Assembly: GCA_036346205.1 (NCBI GenBank)
Contig: JARFJB010002137.1
Span: 368,501 to 432,500, forward strand
Origin: Vesta saturnalis
Taxonomy: Eukaryota; Arthropoda; Insecta; Coleoptera; Lampyridae
Reading direction: 5' to 3'
Length of the DNA: 64,000 nucleotides
In this document: one piece after another, positions 56,391 to 64,000 of the stretch
How the letters are laid out: each line of letters opens with the position of its first letter
Position numbering within the stretch: position 1 is the stretch's first letter
Notes under the pieces: generated by a model
Told to the model about the DNA's origin: nothing
The model's database searches: none
The model's input: the letters and a program-made list of their open reading frames with translations, nothing else
Position numbers and translations under genes: made by a program

Positions 56391-59300
56391 TGAATTAAGC
56401 GAAGAAAATAGAATGTTGTAGTGGTATTACATAACTTTTGATGTCATGTAGAAAGAACCCTTGAACCAAAGTACACTTTGCCTCTAATTGTTATTAATAG
56501 ATTAACTTGATAATAATTTAAAAGGTTTGCTTCCTTATTTTCAAAGGTTCTACTAACTAAGGAAACAGTAATATTTGGCACAAAGGTCATTAAAAAATTA
56601 GATAATGCATTATTCATTGTGTTTGTTACACCCGGGAATTTCGCAAATATGATTCTGTAAAATAAGCTGTTAATAGCCTAAGAATTTTGTTAATTTCAAA
56701 ATTTTGAAATAACAAATTTAATTATTCAAGCGTAACAAAACTCGTAGGTGTAAACACATGGTGATTAATTTCTCGTGAATAGCCTTGTAAAAATGGCCTC
56801 AGGCGCTATTGCACGGTAAACTAACAGTATAAAATGGATAGTCCATACACAATTTAAGCTTATATATTTGTTAATTTTAGAAAATTTTTCATTAAGTTTG
56901 ATTTATGATTTAGATAATCAAATTGAATTACAATTATCTTTGTTTGAAGAAAATGCTTTAAAACTATATAAGTTCTTATAGACGTTTTACATTAATACAC
57001 TAAATTAACCAATTATTGGAAACTCTTTATAGCAAATACTTATATATTTAAAACTTTTACATTATTATACTGCGTTTACCTACCTTTTTATTTTTTAAAA
57101 CAATTTGATCCAGTATTTTATAGAAACATTGCTTACTTTCAACAAGTAACCTACTCGTAAAGTTGTAAATTTATTTTAACCAAAATGATGTACAACTATT
57201 TTTCTTAAATCATTTATGTATTGTAATCAATGAAAGCTATCAGTACAAATAATTTAATGCATTTTCATTCTAAAAATCGTTTGCTATTTACCTGATCTTT
57301 CTTTTCATTAAATTATTGATAAAATAAATTGTAAAAGTTGCCCGTAAAAAATTTATAGCATTTTCTGTTGTAATTTGATACAAACGATATTATAAAAGAT
57401 GTAAAGACCTTCCTAAATATTAAGATAAGTAATATGTATTTAATGGATCATAATAGATAAACAAAATTGAATTTTTTAAAATAAATTATTAAAGTTTACT
57501 AAGATAATTATTGATTAGCTTTTATAAAAGATTTAACCATAAATGAGTAAAGTTACGGTACGTAAGCGAAAATAATTTTTAAAACTGATGTTACTTGTAC
57601 AGTGTTACATAATGCATTTAGTTTTAATTTTTAATCAGTTTAATTAAAAGTTTTAACATAACTGAGTACTTACTAATCAAGAAAAATTTATGTACCTATA
57701 ATACTTTAAAAACCTTCGTTAAACTATTTCGTTACTTAAAAATTTTTAAAGATTAAATTTATGCCCATTACTTGGAAAGTCTAACTAAAATAAGATAATA
57801 ATTTATTAGCCATAATTAACAGTTGGAAAATTACAAAATATTCCAAATCTATGCTCGTAAATATTTTCACGGATTAATCAAAGATAGTAAAGGAAAAAAT
57901 TAAGCATACTTCGTAATGTAATTAACCGTAATCAATTAGCATTAATTTATACGGTAATTCAAGTTTTAGAGGAATTTAAAGTGAAAATATTCTCAATAGC
58001 ATTTAAAAATAGTTCTTTAAAATTATATTTACGGATAGCAACAATTAAAGACAAAAAACACACCCCTTTAGGTGTTATTTATAGAACATTGTTGTTCATA
58101 AAGTAATATCATTTAGTAAAACAAGTTGAAAAATTATGAAAAAAGGTTAATAATCAAAATGTTTTAAGCTTTTCACACTAAATGATAATTATGATAATAA
58201 CTTAATCAAAATTATAAATTTTAATACTTAATTAATCACTGTAAATGGTATTCAAACTTTTATTTCATTCGTAAAAATAATTATAAAAGCTAAAATAAAT
58301 TTAGTGTAAATAAAAAAAAAATTCATAGTATGTCGTACTCTTTAGTGTATATCATATACTAACGAAAGCTACAAACAAACTTTTATGATTAATTTATATT
58401 TAACATAGTTAGTCATTTTATACTGTTACTTCATATTGTGTAAATCTTGTTATTAGTAAATTAAGTAAGTAAATTTTAAAAATAAAATGTTAATGCGTCC
58501 AAAAATCCAAAATCAAATGATGGAAAACACTGCTAACTAGACCGAAGAATTAATAAGAAATTACGTTTGTGGTTAATTGTTTATTCAAAAACAATGGAAT
58601 AAATAGTCGTTTTGTCGTGTTAAATGATGAATTGGTTGAATATGCATTTCGATTTTAAATATCGTTAGTTTACATGTTATTTTAGCCATTTATCCAAATT
58701 TTAAATAAGGAAACAATTGTTACAATTTTCTATAAACTTTTAGCGACCAAACTTTTTATTGCAAACAAATTGGAGGTTCACAGAATTCTTTATACAATAC
58801 AACAACAGTTGATGAAACTTTATTGAAACGAATGAATATTTGGGTTATAAATTTTAAAAATTGAATTAACTATAAATTAATGCACATTGATCAAAGGTAA
58901 TTTCAAGGTAAGAGTATAAACATATAAATAAAAATGAGCTTATATAATTGGGCGACCATATCTTAAGCAAAATCATTTGGAGGTTTTCGATTAAAATCAT
59001 CAATCCAACAGGTTGTATAAACTGTACTGAACATATTACAGTGGAAAATTTTACACAACCAAAAGATATTTGTAATAATTGATCAAATTTAAATGAAACA
59101 ATGAAACAAATCAAATTTTCGGTAAATTTATGGCCATTATAAATTAAAATTTAGGTTAAAATTGCAAATCTGTTTGTCGGCCTTTATTTATTATATTATT
59201 GTTTCATTAAAATCTATTCTTGAAATTTAATTTTTTTGGTGTAAAAGTATCACTTTCTAGACGGTTCCGTTCTCTGATCTGTTCATTTTGTAAGGCAGGT

Positions 59301-59919
59301 CGTAAAATTTTTATAACGAACGAATGAACAACACCAAATCAATAAATTGCTAACCTAAACCAACAAACAAGAGTTCGGTTGAATTTCCACGTTTTAAATA
59401 CAAAGGAAAAATGTTATTTGTTTCTTAAGTCAAAAGTCAATTTCCGAAAATGCATTTTACGAAAAACAAAATTCTTTTCTCCAGACTTTTTATACTAGTC
59501 ATTGTTTGAGTTTTTATTTTGCAATCCTTATTTATGTCCATCAATATCACACAATTATTTTATACAAATATTTAGTGAAAAAAAGACTTACTGTATTTTT
59601 AATAAATTCTTGGATTTACCCTATAATTTCATTAATGTGACAATGTATTAAATAACAAAGTAATGCACCATGGCACCAAATTCGATTTGAGTTCATAAAA
59701 GATATTCACTCAAAACATTTCAATAAGCTTACACTTACTTAAAATGAAAATAACAAGCAAAATTATATTAAATATCAATACTTATTTATGACTGAATACA
59801 TGTTTAAAATTGTATTTATTGAAGTAATATCCCATGGACGTCATTCACACGAAGTTGATGTTTAGTGAAGGTCAAATTATTTTTTATACTAGGACAAAAA
59901 GTACGTTATTCTTTGTACA

Positions 59920-59933
59920 GTTGCCATGGAGAC
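59920..59933 (+). promoter_or_regulatory. X-box-like motif (possible RFX site)
   Basis: GTTGCCATGGAGAC matches the RFX X-box palindrome GTTGCCATGGCAAC at 12 of 14 positions. In animals such sites lie just upstream of ciliary genes. No gene is visible next to it, so it may be a chance match or a distal site. Confidence 0.25.
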
Positions 59934-60100
59934 AGCCAAAAATCCCGAAATGAGCCACTTTTGGTACTGTTCAGCAGTACCATGTGTACTGCATATTTAT
60001 AGTAACAAGTATGTTTTTATCAATGCATTCTAAGATTTTCATTAAACTTAAAAACATAATTACTGATGGAATATACCACACTATATTACATACCGAGGTA

Positions 60101-60190
60101 GAAAGTTGTTAATTTCTCTCAAGAAAAAGATACTTTGCCGAGGTTACTAGACCGAGGGAAACTGTCTCTCGAGAGAGAAATTGAAGTTTC
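60101..60190. repeat. Imperfect inverted repeat
   Basis: AATTTCTCTC (60111-60120) pairs with GAGAGAAATT (60173-60182), and the pairing extends imperfectly outward through GAAAGTTG and its partner. The word CCGAGGT occurs twice (60093-60099 and 60138-60144), with a CCGAGGG nearby. It may be a small fold-back element; family unknown. Confidence 0.4.
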
Positions 60191-61352
60191 GTTGAGGTCT
60201 GTACACTATTTTATTCACAATCAATAAATATAAGTAATACAGTAATTGTGAAATATTACAACTTAAATTTCAGTAAAAATGCTCTTGCATCTAGTAATTG
60301 CAATAGTTGACTAATGAAATTAATTAATGCTTTACAAACTTTTGACATCTTTTGTGATTGAAAACAAGTTTTCTTATAAAATGTTTTTTTTATTTTAATA
60401 CAAATTGTAGTCCTAATAATATGTCTTAATCTTATGGTACTAACCTTATTCCAGCATTCATTGAAAGTATCAATTCTGTTAGACGTCGTTATCAAAAATT
60501 GCTGTTATTCGAATATTTTAAACATAACAATACACACTACCTGCTTAACGAATTCAATTTTTATAAAAACAAACGATTAATTACAAAGTAATTGATTTTT
60601 TTGCGAAAAGCTTCACGTAACTCTTTAGATATTATCCACAAAAATACAATTCCAAAAATTCAATGAATTCCGTCGATTAATTTTTAAGTTGAAACTTAGA
60701 TCACTTTACATTGGAACTTAAGCTACCAAAGTTAGTGAAATTTTATTGTAGTAATCACTAAATCCGTTGAAATTTACCAACTTATTCTATTTTAAATCAT
60801 TTTTTAAATACATATCCATAATATTCTCAGTGAAACAATAATATAAATTGTGTATGTTTTCACTTATAGGATAATATTCCATATTTACTTATATATATAG
60901 TAGATAGTTTTAGATAACCACCAACTCAAACGGTAACTCGAAACATTTTTATCTGGTTGTCTATAGCTTGTATTGTATCTTATACAAAATATGACAAAGA
61001 TCTGACAATCAAGTTATCTGGGGTTTAGAAGGCGGAAAGTAAATATTTTCCAAAATAGTATATTATATTACTAGGAGCAGAACGCGAGGCGTTAACCGAA
61101 GCTGTGTAATTTGGATGAAACGCAAAATAGCGTTTTACTATTATTTTTTCTTCAATCGCCGGCAGAACACGTTATTTTTAATAAAGTACGAATTGGTGAC
61201 AGTTACCAATATTTTAGCGTTGAAAAAAGAATTCTTTATGTAAGTGGACTGAGGTGCATGTATTGTCCACATAAATTTAGATAAAAATGTAGAATAATGG
61301 TAATAGAATGAGATTTCTTGTTTTAGTTTAAAGAGTTTTAATTTTTTTTTTT

Positions 61353-63007
61353 TGATTGTGGACCTGAACGCTAAATTACTATCGTTAACTCAGGAACACT
61401 TAGGAGGATGGATAGAGGATAATGAATTGCCAAGATGCCTATGAACAGCCACCTTAAATTTTCATAAAAGTGAGAGGAAAACAGGAACTAGGAGATCATT
61501 CCAGAGTTTAGAAGCCGTGTAGAAAAATGTGGATTGCCCGGTTTGTGACAAGTGGAGATTTGTACTGCATACTGATGATGTAAATGAGCGAACCAGTGTT
61601 TCTCGAAAAGATAGCCGAGATGGTATCAAAGAATATAATTCAGCAGCACAATAGCCGTTGTAATAACGATAATACAAAGATAGCTGAAACCATCCTTTAT
61701 GCTCAAGGGACTGTATGTGAGACGTTATGGACGGGTCATTTATAATAATCCTTTTTGAATACGATCAACGATATCGAGAGCGTATTGAACAACAGAGTTG
61801 AGAATTATATTCCAGATGAGGCCGAATTTGGGCCTTACACAGCAGAAGGAGTTGTCGAGAGGTAAAGTACTGCTTAGCACAAAAGCTTATTTTACGAGCA
61901 GATGTTTTGGTAGCTGACAGAAGATGGTCAACCCATGAGAGATTTGAAGTATCATACCCAACAGAGTAATAGAGTCTGAAAACTTAAGAACTGAGCCATT
62001 CATATTGAACAGAAAATGATCGATCTTTTTGGCGGATAAGGCAACACTGAGTTTTGTTAGCATTAAGACTAGATTATTGCTTCCCATTCGAGAATACGTT
62101 GAATGTCTTTGTTGATTGAATTTGCCATTTCAGCTTTAATTTCTTGATTTGACATAGAAGGTGGATTATTACTATGAGTAGACTGAGATGAACTACAGTG
62201 AAGAGTGCTATCGTCAGCAAAGTAATGGATGGGGTTAGTTGTTGAACAAATAAGGTCATTTATTAGTAGAAAAAGTGTAGGCGCTATAACGGATCCCTGT
62301 GGTACGCCCGCGTTAATGCTAACTTCTTTTGAAAAAGCCATCAACTACGACACGTATTCGTCTTTTATCAAGGAAACTAGAAACCCAGTTGATGAGCATA
62401 TCATTTAACCCAAACGAGGTGAGTTTGGCAAGTAAACACTTATGCCAAACTTGGTCAAATGCCTTTGAGATATCTAAACGTACAACTGTTTCACCGGACT
62501 GCTACTGTATTGTTTCAAACTTGGGTCACATATGAAAGAAGATCGCCTGTTGAACGACTTTGCCTAAACCCATATTGGTGGTCACTAAGGAGTTTGTTAG
62601 TGTCAAGGAACGTGAGTAGTTGCTGATTGATTGCTTTTCCATGATTTTAGACAAAATGGAAGTGATGGCAATTGGTCGGTAATTTGAGCGATCGTCTTAT
62701 CGCCTTTTTGGGAATAGGTTGAACATTTGCTAACTTCCATGATGAAGGAATTCCCAGAAGACATAGAGATCGTATAGAGCTTAGATAGGACTGGTACTAG
62801 TTCGGGGAACATTTCTTTAAGACAATAGCTGGGATACCGTCTGGGCCAGTCGCCTTATTGAGATCAACTGATGATCGATTCAAGAGCTTGTACCGAAAAT
62901 GAATTGGTTTCATAGCGTATGAAGAAGAGTTGACTAGAGGCACATCTTTTCCAGAATCATTGAGACACGAGTTTGATGCAAACAAATCCACAAAAACGTT
63001 GGCTTTT
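61353..63007 (-). mobile_element. 5'-truncated LINE, copy 3 (same family as 44.15-46.02 kb)
   Basis: Sense is the minus strand. It runs from DKANVFVDLFAS at about 63007 to the 3' end GTCCACAATC followed by about 12 A, ending near 61353. The order of motifs is the same as in copy 2. Compared with copy 2 it differs mainly by many 1-8 base deletions and only few substitutions; for example, the 3' end reads GACCTGAACGCTAAATTACT (+ strand) against GACCTGAACAGGCTAAATAA. This is an unusual decay pattern. Confidence 0.88.
61462..63007 (-). pseudogene. LINE reverse transcriptase, frameshifted (copy 3)
   Basis: It contains LNKATGPDGIPAIVLKKCSP, SKLYTISMSSGNSFIMEV, FSKEVSINAGVPQGSVIAPT and LFLLINDLI, then HYFADDSTLHCSSSQSTHSN with the intact catalytic FADD (about 62205-62220). 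NSINKDIQRILEW, NGSVLKFSDSITLLGM and the tail YYRYYNGYCAAELYSLIP, FFYTASKLWNDL follow. The longest stretch is 91 codons; many small indels break the frame. Because the indels dominate, some breaks may be sequencing errors and not true mutations. Confidence 0.85.
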
Positions 63008-63106
63008 AGGATTATTTTAGGATTATTGTTCCTAAATAATCAATATCATTTAAGCACCTGTCAGGTATAATTTTTTTTGTGTAAAAGTTTCAACCGTCGA
63101 ACTATA
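63008..63106. other. Short spacer between LINE copy 3 and the next transposon
   Basis: It begins with a duplicated TTTTAGGATTA word and ends at the TA before 63107. No gene. Confidence 0.4.
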
Positions 63107-64000
63107 CAGGATGTAACATAAAGGTTCGGAATAAATTAAACGGCGGATTTTTTAGTAAAAAAAAATAGATTTTTTTCATATGAAGTCGACAAGCTAGTGT
63201 GCTAAAAAGTTTCAAGAAATTTAATTTTTCTCTAATAACTTTCGAACATTATACGATAATGGAACGAAATTTTAGCCGTAACTTAATGTGATAATGCCCT
63301 AGTAACACGAAAAGATTGACTTCGTAAGTTACTCAGTGGCGTGCGTACGCATTGTACCGTAAGGGTTTCTGAAGAAAATTGTGATACACAGCCAGTAAAA
63401 ACATTTTTTTAAGATCCACCTTGCTTTAAACAAAATTACCTTCTTGCGTTTCTTGTCTTTTGTCATTTTCCGTAATTAAAACTTTTGTAAATACCATGAA
63501 AATGAAAATAGCAAAAATATTATCAAGTACGCTTTGACTCGACCATCGAAAATGGTCGAATAAGCTTTGCAAAAAGATTTTTGCATTAAAACTGATATTA
63601 AAATATTATATTATTTTAACAATAATAAAAAATACGAGTGACTTATGAATATAAAGAATTTATTGACTAGGTAATATGAAGTAATAAACAACAATAAAGA
63701 TTACAAAGGGTGCTGGAAATGTTGCTCCCCAACATTTTTCAATGCGTTTTCTCATGGATTCTTTTTTAAGTGCCCCCATAAATAATACTCTAATAGATTA
63801 ATGTCGGAGAACGAGAAGGCCACGGTCTTGGCCCTCCACGACCTGCGCTTCATTGACGTGTCCTCTCACATCTCGCCTAAAGTGAGCTGGTGCACTATTA
63901 TGAATAAACCACGTGTTCTGGCGTGTTTCAATTGGGACTTCTTCTAATAAAGGTTGAATCCCTTTTGAAGAAAATCCAGATACGATAAGCCGTCTAGTCT
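63107..64000 (-). mobile_element. DD41D-like transposon, 3' part, running off the window
   Basis: After a TA (63105-63106) the sequence starts CAGGATGTAACATAAAGGTTCGG, a typical terminus. About 600 bp inwards the minus strand encodes a transposase in broken frames: LDGLSYLDFLQKG, VPIETRQNTWFIHNSAPAHF (second catalytic Asp replaced by Asn), GQDRGLLVLRH, and LLEYYLWGHL for the third motif, where Asp is replaced by Glu or shifted. The 5' part and the other terminus lie beyond 64000. The long UTR between terminus and gene is similar to the complete element at 26.9-28.9 kb. Confidence 0.7.

Larger units (their letters stand above)
56391..61352. other. AT-rich non-coding stretch, 5 kb
   Basis: I see no supported gene. 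Small structured items are listed separately (59920-59933, 60101-60190). A short dyad GGTACTG/CAGTACC lies at 59963-59981. The 79- to 82-codon minus frames at 58.9-59.1 and 60.3-60.5 kb have no recognisable motif. Confidence 0.4.

Overview
This 64 kb window looks like repeat-dense, gene-poor intergenic or intronic DNA from an arthropod, probably an insect. It is strongly AT-rich and has eukaryotic (TA)n tracts. It holds a nuclear tRNA gene with internal Pol III boxes, and decayed copies of typical insect transposon families: mariner, Tc1, DD41D-type IS630/Tc1/mariner, DUF4817-type mariners, APE-type non-LTR retrotransposons and a Penelope-like element. A beetle-like repertoire is my impression only. 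I found no convincing host protein-coding gene. Almost every long reading frame is a transposase or reverse-transcriptase remnant, or lies antisense to one.

Layout. 0-1.2 kb: a + strand LINE remnant. 1.2-6.2 kb: AT-rich DNA with a (TA)n tract, two small palindromic elements (2.9 and 6.2 kb) and one weak exon-pair candidate. 6.3-8.05 kb: a decayed DD41D-like transposon on the minus strand, a (TA)n tract, then a tRNA-headed repeat carrying a hammerhead-ribozyme-like core; a second copy is at 23.2 kb. 9.8 kb: one tRNA-like gene with anticodon AGC. 10-15.6 kb: unannotatable AT-rich DNA with a GACATC hexamer repeat. 15.7-28.9 kb: a transposon-dense segment with a minus-strand Tc1/mariner relic, a 1.27 kb mariner with 35 bp TIRs, a tRNA-Ala-like SINE candidate, a polypyrimidine tract, a DUF4817 scrap, a DD41D-like relic, a 1.41 kb Tc1 element with about 104 bp TIRs, and a 1.97 kb DD41D element with about 240 bp TIRs. 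29.0-31.8 kb: an APE-type LINE on the minus strand with the longest frame in the window (456 aa). 33.4-38.4 kb: nothing recognisable. 38.47-40.19 kb: a second LINE family, 5'-truncated, with an exact 14 bp target-site duplication. 40.7-42.4 kb: two further mariner relics. 44.15-47.07 kb: a LINE, a Penelope-like fragment and a DD41D fragment joined end to end. 48.15-56.4 kb: abnormal homopolymer-rich sequence that I suspect is a poorly resolved assembly patch. 61.35-63.0 kb: another copy of the 44 kb LINE whose differences are mostly small deletions. 63.1 kb to the window edge: the start of another DD41D-like element.

The elements do not form a pathway. The window records repeated insertion, truncation and decay. 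No bacterial-style system, CRISPR array or operon is present. The items most worth checking are the hammerhead-like core in tRNA-headed repeats, the tRNA whose anticodon and acceptor stem disagree, and the suspected sequence-quality problem from about 48 to 63 kb.
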